Assembly: GCA_964291485.2 (NCBI GenBank)
Contig: OZ220224.1
Location: 4,402,001 to 4,466,000 of the forward strand
Length of the DNA: 64,000 nt
Reading direction: 5' to 3'
Origin: Kistimonas sp964291485
GTDB taxonomy: Bacteria > Pseudomonadota > Gammaproteobacteria > Pseudomonadales > Endozoicomonadaceae
Below, in pieces: positions 18,635-26,153 of the stretch. Each line of letters begins with the position of its first letter. Position 1 is the first letter of the stretch. Both the position numbers and the translations under genes were made by a program. The notes under the pieces are model-generated. The model had not been told where the DNA came from, did no database searches, and saw nothing but the letters and a program-made list of their open reading frames with translations.

Positions 18635-19435
18635 ATGACTCAAATTACACTGCATACTCTCGCTGCCCTGAAGCAGTCCGGCGAAAAATTTACCTGTCTC
18701 ACCGCTTATGATGCGACGCAGGCCAACCTGGTAAGCAGTAACGGCACGGAAGTGATCCTTATCGGTGATTCTCTTGGCATGGTCTGCCAGGGACAATCCA
18801 GCACTGTACCCGTCACTATTGACGATATGGTCTACCACACACGCTGTGTCAGTCGCGGTAACCAGGGAGCCTTGCTGATGGCGGATATGCCTTTCATGGC
18901 ATCCGCGATGGAAGAACAGGCCTTGATGAACTGCGCCGCTCTCATGCAGGCAGGTGCTGATCTCATCAAACTGGAAGGAGGGCGCTGGCTGTGCCCGACT
19001 GTCAAGAAGCTTTCAGAGCGAGGCATTCCGACCTGCCTTCACCTTGGTTTAACGCCACAAACTGTCAGCATGCTGGGCGGCTACAAGGTTCAGGGGAAAG
19101 ACACCGGTAGTGCCAATCGCATGATAGAAGACGCTTGTCTTCTGGAGCAGGCAGGTGCCAACCTGCTCCTGCTCGAATGTGTCCCCACTCAGCTGGCCCG
19201 TGAAATCACCATGGCCGTCAATATTCCCGTGATCGGCATTGGTGCCGGACCCGACACCGACGGCCAGGTACTGGTTATCTATGACATGCTGGGGATAACG
19301 GCCGGTCGTCGTCCACGGTTTGTCAAAAACTTCATGGCTGACAGCGCCTCCCCGCAAGATGCCGTCGCCACTTTCGTCAGCGATGTCAAAGAAAGCCGCT
19401 TCCCCGGACCGGAACACGGATTTTATTCAGAATGA
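18635..19435 (+). CDS. panB: 3-methyl-2-oxobutanoate hydroxymethyltransferase
   Basis: PanB makes ketopantoate from 2-oxoisovalerate and methylene-tetrahydrofolate, the first committed step to pantothenate. The 266 residues contain FTCLTAYDATQA, the metal/substrate site VILIGDSLGMVCQGQ, ADMPFMAS, LIKLEGG, GIPTCLHLGLTPQ, and IPVIGIGAGPDTDGQVLV. Its stop overlaps the panC start by 4 nt, so translation is coupled. Confidence 0.97.
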   Translation: MTQITLHTLAALKQSGEKFTCLTAYDATQANLVSSNGTEVILIGDSLGMVCQGQSSTVPVTIDDMVYHTRCVSRGNQGALLMADMPFMASAMEEQALMNCAALMQAGADLIKLEGGRWLCPTVKKLSERGIPTCLHLGLTPQTVSMLGGYKVQGKDTGSANRMIEDACLLEQAGANLLLLECVPTQLAREITMAVNIPVIGIGAGPDTDGQVLVIYDMLGITAGRRPRFVKNFMADSASPQDAVATFVSDVKESRFPGPEHGFYSE

Positions 19436-20280
19436 AAACTGTCTACAGCATAAACGACACCAGGGACTATATCCGAAGCGCCAGAGCACAGGGTCGCAGC
19501 ATCGCCTTTGTTCCTACCATGGGTAACCTGCACGACGGACACCTGTCGCTGGTTAAAAAAGCAAAAGAACTGACGGACGAAGTCGTCGTCAGCATTTATG
19601 TAAACCAGTTGCAATTTGGTCCTAACGAAGATTACGACAGCTATCCGCGTACCTTTGAAGAAGATCAGGCATTACTGGAAGCCCACGATGTACAGCTGGT
19701 CTTTGCGCCTTCCTCCCATGAGATTTATCCGGAAGGTGCTGAGCACCACACGGTTGTTCGTGTCGATGCGCTGGATGGTATGCATTGTGGCAAAAGCCGT
19801 CCCGGTTTCTTTACCGGTATTGCGACCGTGGTCACCAAGTTGTTCAACATCGTGCAACCCGACTACGCCGTATTTGGCGAAAAAGATTTCCAGCAACTCT
19901 GCATCATCCGGAAGATGGTCAACGACCTGATGCTACCCGTGGAAATCATTGGTGCGCCTATTGCCCGTGCGGAGAATGGACTGGCACTGAGTTCCCGTAA
20001 TGGTTACCTGTCTGTAGAAGAAAGACAGACGGCGGCAACCCTGTACCAGACACTGAACGCAGCCCGTGAGGCAATCATTGCCGGCGACCGCAACTATGAT
20101 GCGCTGCACCGTGATGCGTTCGTCAAACTGGCCCGCGCCGGATTCAAACCGGATTACTTCAATATCGTCAGTCGTCATACGTTGCAACCGGCAACACTGG
20201 CCGATAAAGAGCTGGTGATCCTGGCCGCTGCAGCTCTTGGCCGTGCCCGCCTGATCGACAACATCCAGATTGATCTCTAG
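19432..20280 (+). CDS. panC: Pantothenate synthetase
   Basis: PanC joins pantoate and beta-alanine using ATP. The 282 residues contain the HIGH-type motif FVPTMGNLHDGHLSLV, FGPNEDYDSYPRT, GRTRPG-like KSRPGFFTGIATVV, FGEKDFQQL, and the KMSKS-like LALSSRNGYLS. It overlaps panB by 4 nt and lies 121 bp before panD, so panB, panC and panD together supply all dedicated pantothenate steps except ketopantoate reduction. Confidence 0.97.
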   Translation: MKTVYSINDTRDYIRSARAQGRSIAFVPTMGNLHDGHLSLVKKAKELTDEVVVSIYVNQLQFGPNEDYDSYPRTFEEDQALLEAHDVQLVFAPSSHEIYPEGAEHHTVVRVDALDGMHCGKSRPGFFTGIATVVTKLFNIVQPDYAVFGEKDFQQLCIIRKMVNDLMLPVEIIGAPIARAENGLALSSRNGYLSVEERQTAATLYQTLNAAREAIIAGDRNYDALHRDAFVKLARAGFKPDYFNIVSRHTLQPATLADKELVILAAAALGRARLIDNIQIDL

Positions 20281-20307
20281 GGAATCCTACGGACGACCTG
20301 CCGTTAG

Positions 20308-20338
20308 AACCCTGCTTGCCGAATGGGCAGGCAGGGTT
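20308..20338 (+). terminator. Hairpin between panC and panD
   Basis: AACCCTGC (20308-20315) pairs with GCAGGGTT (20331-20338), with extra inner pairing around a short loop. The following sequence is TAATCTT, a poor T-run, so it may be a weak terminator or a stabilising processing hairpin that lowers panD expression relative to panBC. Confidence 0.5.
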
Positions 20339-20401
20339 TAATCTTCGACCTCCGCCGGGGGCTATCCCCGATCCGACGAGAGTTCCGCAAGAGGGGATTC
20401 A

Positions 20402-20782
20402 ATGCACAACATTATGCTCAAGGCCAAATTTCATATGGCCTCTGTGACTCATGCCGTTTTGAACTACGAAGGTTCCTGCGCCATCGACGGTGAATGGCTG
20501 GATATGGCGGGACTGCGTGAATACGAGCAGATCCAGATTTATAACAAGGACAATGGCGAGCGTTTCACCACCTATATTATCCGCGGCGAAGAAGGTTCAC
20601 GGATGATTTCCATGAATGGTGCTGCAGCGCGTAAGGTTTCGGTGGGAGATCGGGTCATTATCTGCGCTTATGCCAGTTACTCTGAAGAAGAACTGGAGAA
20701 CCACAAGCCTGCGCTGATCTATCTGAACAAAGACAACACCATCGACCATACCGCGAACGCTATTCCGGTACAGCTCGGTTAA
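20402..20782 (+). CDS. panD: Aspartate 1-decarboxylase
   Basis: PanD makes beta-alanine from aspartate for pantothenate. The 126-residue proenzyme self-cleaves between Gly24 and Ser25, seen here in NYEGSCAID, to form the pyruvoyl cofactor. This numbering confirms ATG 20402 as the start, and AGAGGGG lies just upstream. Other landmarks are Lys9/His11 in KAKFHM, YIIRGEEGS, and GDRVIICAYASY. A stem-loop terminator follows directly. Confidence 0.97.
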   Translation: MHNIMLKAKFHMASVTHAVLNYEGSCAIDGEWLDMAGLREYEQIQIYNKDNGERFTTYIIRGEEGSRMISMNGAAARKVSVGDRVIICAYASYSEEELENHKPALIYLNKDNTIDHTANAIPVQLG

Positions 20783-20789
20783 ATTGTCA

Positions 20790-20812
20790 GCCCCTGTTTG
20801 TACGACAGGGGC
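20790..20812 (+). terminator. Terminator hairpin after panD
   Basis: GCCCCTGT (20790-20797) pairs with ACAGGGGC (20805-20812). It lies between the convergent panD and yciH genes and may serve both. The T-run is weak on both strands. Confidence 0.6.
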
Positions 20813-20831
20813 ATATTATGACTTACCTGAT

Positions 20832-21155
20832 TTACCCGCCAGAGCGTTTGGCCTGATAACCTAACTTCGTCAGTTCCGCGACCATGGTTTCGACATGATC
20901 GCCCTGTAACTCAATATTGCCATCCTTGACAGCACCACCACCGCCACAACGTTTCTTGAGTTGTTTGGCTAATGCTTTCAGGTCATTGCCGGTCATGGGC
21001 AAGCCGGTAATCACCGTGACCGTCTTACCACCACGGCCTTTTTTCTCCGGTCTTACGCGAACAATGCCGTCTGTTTCGGGAAGGACTTCCTCAGGCTTTT
21101 CCTCGCGAACCCGTCCCTGGTCCGTGGAATACACCAGCCTGCTGTTCTTACTCAT
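20832..21155 (-). CDS. yciH: YciH, SUI1/eIF1-like translation factor
   Basis: This 107-residue protein has a C-terminal SUI1 domain: GKTVTVITGLP, LKALAKQLKKRCGGGGAVKDG, IELQGDH and LGYQAKRSGG. The bacterial homologue YciH resembles eIF1 and has been linked to discrimination during translation initiation. The short N-terminal region is charged. It is encoded just downstream of, and in the same direction as, a DUF2333 gene (24-bp gap). Confidence 0.93.
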   Translation of the reverse strand: MSKNSRLVYSTDQGRVREEKPEEVLPETDGIVRVRPEKKGRGGKTVTVITGLPMTGNDLKALAKQLKKRCGGGGAVKDGNIELQGDHVETMVAELTKLGYQAKRSGG

Positions 21156-21178
21156 ACCATCACATCCTCAAAGCAGGG

Positions 21179-22231
21179 TTACCCCTGCTCAAGTAACCTG
21201 CGCAAATCAATAATCGCGGCATTGGCGCGGGAGATATAGTTCGCCATCACCAGGGAGTGGTTCGCCAGGATACCAAACCCATCACCATTCAAAATGATTG
21301 GACTGCCCAACGACTCCTGGGTTTCACGTAGCTCGCGGATAATCTGCCGCAGGCTTACCCGGGCATTTTTCTTTTCCAGAACATCCGCGAAATCGACTTC
21401 AACCGCACTCAATAACGCAATCAAAGCCCATGAGGTACCGCGGGCTTCGTAGAAAATATCATCAATTTTGTACCAGGGCGTTTTGACGACAACTTCTGAC
21501 TCACTGGGAGTCGACTGGACGGCATCGGCATCACCTGCCAGGTCAGTATTCAGGCGAGACTTGCCAACACTGGCGCTCAAACGTTGAGACAGGGAACCGA
21601 GACGGGTTTCCACATCTTTCAGCCAATCGGTCAGGTTATCCGCCCTGGCATAGAACTGTGCCGGATCGTTAGGATTGGACAGGCGCCCCAGGTAACTGTC
21701 CAGACGATCAATACCGCGACGGTATTCGCCTTCGCTGGATGGCAGTGCCCAGCTGTTGGAGTCAAAATTAAATTGCGGTTCTGCAATGGCCAGGTCCGCA
21801 TCTTCACGGGACTGTGACTGAGAACGACTGAATTCCTTGCGCAGTGCGCGGGTAAAATCCCGAAGCTGAATCAGGGCACCCAGTTCCCAGTTAGGCATAT
21901 TATCCAGCAATACGCTGGGCGGCATGATGTCATTGCGCAGGTATCCGCCAGGTTTGTCCAACAAGGTTTCACCAATGCGAATGGCAGTTGTCGTTGACGT
22001 GAAGCCCGGAACAACCTCGCGGTTCATGGCCTGCGCCTTCTGCGCCGCCTCCTGTCTGACATTGAGCAAATCCGGTTCACGGCTCCAGTAAATACCCAGA
22101 ACCACATTCACCAGAATAAAAACGGTGATCAGGGTAATGATCAGGACATTAACCGTTTTGTGGCCGGCAAACGGATTGCGCAGATAACTGGCAGCTCCCG
22201 CAAACCGCTCCTTGAATCTGTCCAGCGACAT
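21179..22231 (-). CDS. DUF2333 family inner-membrane protein
   Basis: The 350-residue protein has one transmembrane segment near the N-terminus (VNVLIITLITVFILVNVVLGIYW, residues about 27-50) and a large helical part predicted to be periplasmic. Features include REVVPGFTSTTTAIRIGETLLDKPGGYLRND, LGALIQLRDFTRALR and a C-terminal ANYISRANAAIIDLRRLL. It matches DUF2333, a conserved gammaproteobacterial family without a known role. Confidence 0.88.
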   Translation of the reverse strand: MSLDRFKERFAGAASYLRNPFAGHKTVNVLIITLITVFILVNVVLGIYWSREPDLLNVRQEAAQKAQAMNREVVPGFTSTTTAIRIGETLLDKPGGYLRNDIMPPSVLLDNMPNWELGALIQLRDFTRALRKEFSRSQSQSREDADLAIAEPQFNFDSNSWALPSSEGEYRRGIDRLDSYLGRLSNPNDPAQFYARADNLTDWLKDVETRLGSLSQRLSASVGKSRLNTDLAGDADAVQSTPSESEVVVKTPWYKIDDIFYEARGTSWALIALLSAVEVDFADVLEKKNARVSLRQIIRELRETQESLGSPIILNGDGFGILANHSLVMANYISRANAAIIDLRRLLEQG

Positions 22232-22378
22232 GATTTCTCCTTTATTCTGACAAGCCTTCCCCGAGTGTCGGTATTATGGGCAAACTCGGGGAGAACCACT
22301 AGCGTTTGAGGAGAAATGTTAGGGATTAGTCAGGTGGATAACTCAAGTCATGCAAACGGATAGGACGTTTTCTACCCG

Positions 22379-23020
22379 TTAATCTAAAAACAGCTCACTT
22401 TCCCGGTCACGAAACGCGCGCCATGCCCCGAGCCTTGAGGCTGAAGCGACCCAGCGCTCAACAAAATTGCGATCAAGCAGCCAGAGGTCCTCGGAATTAA
22501 AGGCATAGACCGGCATTAAATCATCTCTATCCGATACCGGCAGAATATCGGTTATCAGGTTATCCAGCACCAGGGCCGTACCCCCATGCTCGGGAATGAC
22601 CAGCAGTACCATATGGGCCTGATTCAACGTGAGCGATCGCACATAAGCCAGACGCAGGCGACTTTCATCAATACCCGCCTGTTTCAGACTGAAGAACTTT
22701 GCAATGGCATAATCTTCACAGTCACCTGCGCCTCTGGACAACATCTCATTGGGTGAAGCCCAGTAATCTTCCCTTTGCCAGAGTTTGTCATCATTCACAA
22801 AGGTCAGCTTATTAAAGAAGCGATTGGTCTGTTCAAGACGCTCAAGATCACTCTGTGAGCGCAGATGTTCAACCAACTGCTGCCATTCAGCAATTTTTTG
22901 ACGAGCCTGTGAGGTGTCATCAGTACGAGGAACTGAACTTGATATATCACTGGCAATCGCACTTATAGCCAGCCCTAACAACCCATACAGGACTATGGCG
23001 ATACTTCTCAAAGGATACAC
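22379..23020 (-). CDS. Bacterial transglutaminase-like cysteine proteinase (LapG-like)
   Basis: This 213-residue exported protein has a signal peptide at residues 1-23. The Cys-His-Asp proteinase core is visible: Cys in GAGDCEDYAIAKFF, His in NQAHMVLLV, and Asp in ALVLDNLI. The flanking RFFNKL, DYWASPNEML and LMPVYAFNSEDLWLL match the BTLCP/C93 family. LapG of Pseudomonas cleaves a surface adhesin under c-di-GMP control through LapD. No lapD or lapA homologue lies in this window, so a LapG role is only suggested. It could be a related periplasmic proteinase. Confidence 0.88.
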   Translation of the reverse strand: MYPLRSIAIVLYGLLGLAISAIASDISSSVPRTDDTSQARQKIAEWQQLVEHLRSQSDLERLEQTNRFFNKLTFVNDDKLWQREDYWASPNEMLSRGAGDCEDYAIAKFFSLKQAGIDESRLRLAYVRSLTLNQAHMVLLVIPEHGGTALVLDNLITDILPVSDRDDLMPVYAFNSEDLWLLDRNFVERWVASASRLGAWRAFRDRESELFLD

Positions 23021-23160
23021 ACTCCGTGTGACAGCTATCCCTTAGAAAACTATAGCCCAGCTTTTTACCTGGATTCGGCGTTGCCCATCGGAAAGAATTA
23101 CTGATAATCTGACACACGCGCATGCGACAAAATTGTCATGAGTTAAGCCTGTCATGGGTA

Positions 23161-23189
23161 TGGCATCACAGTGTCACTATGCGTATAAT
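23161..23189 (+). promoter_or_regulatory. tRNA promoter
   Basis: A perfect -10 hexamer TATAAT (23184-23189) lies 10 bp before the tRNA and is followed by the GC-rich discriminator CTCGCCGCGCG, the kind expected at stringently controlled stable-RNA promoters. The -35 region (TGGCAT at 23161-23166, 17-bp spacing) is weak. Confidence 0.65.
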
Positions 23190-23199
23190 CTCGCCGCGC

Positions 23200-23276
23200 G
23201 GGCCCATAGCTCAGTTGGTTAGAGCATCCGACTCATAATCGGCAGGTCGTAGGTTCAAGTCCTACTGGGCCCACCA
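23200..23276 (+). tRNA. tRNA with CAU anticodon (elongator Met, or Ile2)
   Basis: This 77-nt cloverleaf has acceptor GGGCCCA/TGGGCCC, D-arm GCTC-AGTTGGTTA-GAGC, an anticodon arm with loop CTCATAA (anticodon CAT), T-arm GTAGG-TTCAAGT-CCTAC, discriminator A and an encoded CCA. The mature sequence begins with paired G-C, which excludes initiator tRNA. A CAU anticodon can be elongator Met or lysidine-modified Ile2. Sequence inspection alone does not separate them; elongator Met is slightly favoured. Confidence 0.95.
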
Positions 23277-23440
23277 TTAACACTTTTTTGTCTGTCTTGC
23301 CCTTCTGCATTTATTTCTTTTTATTTCCCGAAACTCTTCGTGTCTTGCTCGTCGCCCTTAACTGGTGCCAAAAGAAATATGGTCTAGATTTTTAAAAAGG
23401 ATTCTTAATATAAAAATGCTGGCCAGGGAGCTGCCACATT

Positions 23441-25561
23441 ATGAATAAATTCCATAAAACCGGACTGACTGTAGCACTCTGTTCTCTCTTCTCTGTACCC
23501 AATGCCGTCGCTGAAGATGACTTTCTGGATATGAGCCTTGAAGAGCTGGTATCTCTGGAGGTGACATCCGTATCGAAAAAATCTCAGAGTATTCTTGAAT
23601 CCGCCGCAGCGGTTTATGCCATTACCCAGGAAGATATCCGCCGAAGCGGCGCAAAAACGATTCCCGATCTCCTTCGCATGGTGCCCGGACTCCAGGTCTC
23701 CAAGGTCAACAGCAACAACTGGTCGATCAGCTCTCGGGGATTCAACAGTGTCTTTTCCAATAAACTACTGGTGCTGATTGACGGTCGCACTGTGTATACC
23801 CCGCTCTATTCTGGGGTTACCTGGGACATCCAGGACCTGGTGCTGGCTGATATTGACCGCATTGAGGTCATCCGAGGACCAGGCGCTGCACTGTGGGGCT
23901 CCAATGCGGTGAACGGTGTCATCAACATCATGACCCGGCCCGTCGCAGAAACCCAGGGTGCTTATGTTGAGGTTGGCGCCGGTAGCTATGAAGAGGGCTT
24001 TGGCAGTTTCCGCTACGGTGGCGAGCTTGGTGACAGCGCCTATTATCGTGTCTACTACAAGTATAATGACCGGGATAGTCAGGAACCGCTGAACTCAACA
24101 ATGGCCGCGAATAATTCGGACATCGGGCTGGATACCGTATCCAGCGCCGATGACCGCTGGCACATGAACCGCACCGGTTTCAGGGTTGACTGGGACAAAA
24201 CAGCTGAAGATTTCGTGACGTTTCAAGGTGACCTGTACAAGGGCCACATCAACGCGACCGTCAAGACTTTTGACCGCACGACGGGCGCCTCGGCCTTTGT
24301 TTCGCCGTCCAACAGGCAGTTCGGCGGCAACCTGCTGGGACGCTGGACCCACACAATCTCGGACGGCTCGGAAACCATCACCCAGCTCTATTACGACCGC
24401 TATGAAAACAGCAGCATCCGGGCACCCCGCCATCGTGATACCTGGGATATGGATTTCCAGCACCGCTTCCCGCTCACGGAGCGTCAGGAAATCATCTGGG
24501 GGCTGGGTTACCGGAAAGTTGACAACAAGGTCTACACAGGTCAGTTCGTCGATTTTGACCCAAGCTCACGCACCACCGAGCTATACAGCGCCTTTATCCA
24601 GGATGAAATTACCCTGGTGCCTGATCGCTGGCGCCTGACCCTCAGCTCCCGATTTGAAAACAATGAATTTACCGGCGATGAAATTCAGCCCAACGCCCGC
24701 ATTATCTTTACACCTGATACACAACAATCTTTTTGGGCAGCGATTTCAAAGTCAGTCAGAACCCCCTCTATTGTTGAAGGCGATTCCGAAGTGTATGGAT
24801 TCCAACAACCTGACCCAAATCAACCAACTACGTTTATCGCTTTCACGGGAAATAAAGACATAGAATCTGAAACACTGTTTTCCTACGAAATCGGTTATCG
24901 CCGTATATTCAGTGAAACACTGACTATTGATACCACCGTTTTCCTGAATCATTACAAAAATCTGGCAGCAACCCGTCAGGCAACCTGTTCGGACCTCGGC
25001 ATCGTCGATGTAACCGCACAAACTGGCTCACTAACGCCTTTATGTCAACTTAATGCCAATGGCAATCCTCCCTTCTTCAACCCAAATGAACCTTTTTATG
25101 TTCCGGTCAAAATAGACAACGCCATGGAAGGCGATGGTTACGGTTTTGAGATAGCAGCCGATTGGCAGGTCAAGGATAACTGGAAGTTGAAACTGGCCTA
25201 CGGTTTCCTTCAGATGGATCTGCATGCAACGGATAACAATGCTGTTACCACCGCTATTGAACCGGTATTTGAAACACTAACGGCTGAGCACAACATGAGT
25301 CTGATGTCACGCCACAACCTGGCTGACAACTGGGAACTCGATCTCTGGTTGCGTTACCAGGACAACGTACAGGGTGTCGGCGTCCGCTCCTTCGTGACCA
25401 CCGACATCCGCATCGCCAAACGCGTGGGTGATTTCGAATTTGCCATCGTCGGCCAGAATCTCCTGGACAGCCAGCACCCGGAATACGTAGACGGCTTGAC
25501 CGGCATCGCCAGCACCGAGGTGCCCAGAAGCGTCTACGGACAGGTCAGCTGGCAGTACTAA
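23441..25561 (+). CDS. TonB-dependent outer-membrane receptor (intact paralogue)
   Basis: This 706-residue receptor has a signal peptide (cleavage near VAEDD), a TonB-box-like start, a plug domain (TSVSKKSQSI, QEDIRRSGAKTIPDLLRMVPGLQV, RIEVIRGPGAALWG, NGVINIMTR) and a 22-strand barrel ending in the aromatic VSWQY. It is closely related to the IS-disrupted receptor at 4859-8080. The plug resembles receptors encoded beside YfiR proteins and sensor kinases or cyclases rather than known siderophore receptors, so it may act in sensing as well as uptake. Its ligand is unknown. It is followed by yfiR and hybrid kinase genes with gaps of 27 and 13 bp. Confidence 0.93.
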   Translation: MNKFHKTGLTVALCSLFSVPNAVAEDDFLDMSLEELVSLEVTSVSKKSQSILESAAAVYAITQEDIRRSGAKTIPDLLRMVPGLQVSKVNSNNWSISSRGFNSVFSNKLLVLIDGRTVYTPLYSGVTWDIQDLVLADIDRIEVIRGPGAALWGSNAVNGVINIMTRPVAETQGAYVEVGAGSYEEGFGSFRYGGELGDSAYYRVYYKYNDRDSQEPLNSTMAANNSDIGLDTVSSADDRWHMNRTGFRVDWDKTAEDFVTFQGDLYKGHINATVKTFDRTTGASAFVSPSNRQFGGNLLGRWTHTISDGSETITQLYYDRYENSSIRAPRHRDTWDMDFQHRFPLTERQEIIWGLGYRKVDNKVYTGQFVDFDPSSRTTELYSAFIQDEITLVPDRWRLTLSSRFENNEFTGDEIQPNARIIFTPDTQQSFWAAISKSVRTPSIVEGDSEVYGFQQPDPNQPTTFIAFTGNKDIESETLFSYEIGYRRIFSETLTIDTTVFLNHYKNLAATRQATCSDLGIVDVTAQTGSLTPLCQLNANGNPPFFNPNEPFYVPVKIDNAMEGDGYGFEIAADWQVKDNWKLKLAYGFLQMDLHATDNNAVTTAIEPVFETLTAEHNMSLMSRHNLADNWELDLWLRYQDNVQGVGVRSFVTTDIRIAKRVGDFEFAIVGQNLLDSQHPEYVDGLTGIASTEVPRSVYGQVSWQY

Positions 25562-25588
25562 CCCTCAAGTCCAGAGGCAATTCAGGCT

Positions 25589-26140
25589 ATGAAGCCCACT
25601 AAAAGCCCGTTCCAGGGGTTACGGCTCATTGCCCTGTTTCTCTGCATACTCGCCGCCAACCTGGTCAGCACACGCCCGGAGGCGGCGCCGGTGCAGGAGG
25701 ACCAGGTCAAGGCGGCCATCCTCTTCAAAATTACCCGCTTTATTCAGTGGCCCCGTACAGCCCGGACGGGTACATTGACGATTTGCATGCTGGGTAAAGA
25801 CCCCCTGAATGACTACGTCTCATCACTGAAAGGCCGAAAGAATATGAGTCAAACAATTGACGTAACTATTCTGACGACCTTCGATAGCAAGACCTCAGTC
25901 TGTAACCTGCTGTTTGTCAATGAGAGTGCTCAAAAGCAGCTTGAACATGTTCTAAACTCATTAAGAAGCACACCTGTCCTAACTGTCAGTGATATCAAGG
26001 ACTTCGCTGAACAGGGCGGCATGGTGGAGCTGGTCAGGGAAAGCAACAGGGTCAGTTTCACACTGAACCTGCCGGCGGCCAAGGCAGGCGGCTTTGTTGT
26101 CAGTTCCCAGTTAATGAAGATCGCCCGAGTCATTCGATAA
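25589..26140 (+). CDS. YfiR-family (DUF4154) periplasmic protein, copy 2
   Basis: The 183-residue product has a signal segment (LIALFLCILAANLVS) and a YfiR domain: QVKAAILFKITRFIQWP, TICMLG, STPVLTVSDIKDFAEQGGMVEL and SQLMKIARVIR. The order and spacing match copy 1 at 8089-8643. It lies between the receptor and a kinase whose periplasmic sensor region resembles that of YfiN. The simplest reading is that this YfiR protein conveys an outer-membrane or redox signal to the kinase, by analogy with YfiR acting on YfiN; this is inference. Confidence 0.9.
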   Translation: MKPTKSPFQGLRLIALFLCILAANLVSTRPEAAPVQEDQVKAAILFKITRFIQWPRTARTGTLTICMLGKDPLNDYVSSLKGRKNMSQTIDVTILTTFDSKTSVCNLLFVNESAQKQLEHVLNSLRSTPVLTVSDIKDFAEQGGMVELVRESNRVSFTLNLPAAKAGGFVVSSQLMKIARVIR

Positions 26141-26153
26141 GCGAAAGAACAGG

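Noticed and set aside
23200..23440. tRNA as an integration site for the receptor-YfiR-kinase cluster
   Set aside because: No integrase gene and no repeat of the tRNA 3' end was seen downstream, so adjacency is probably accidental.
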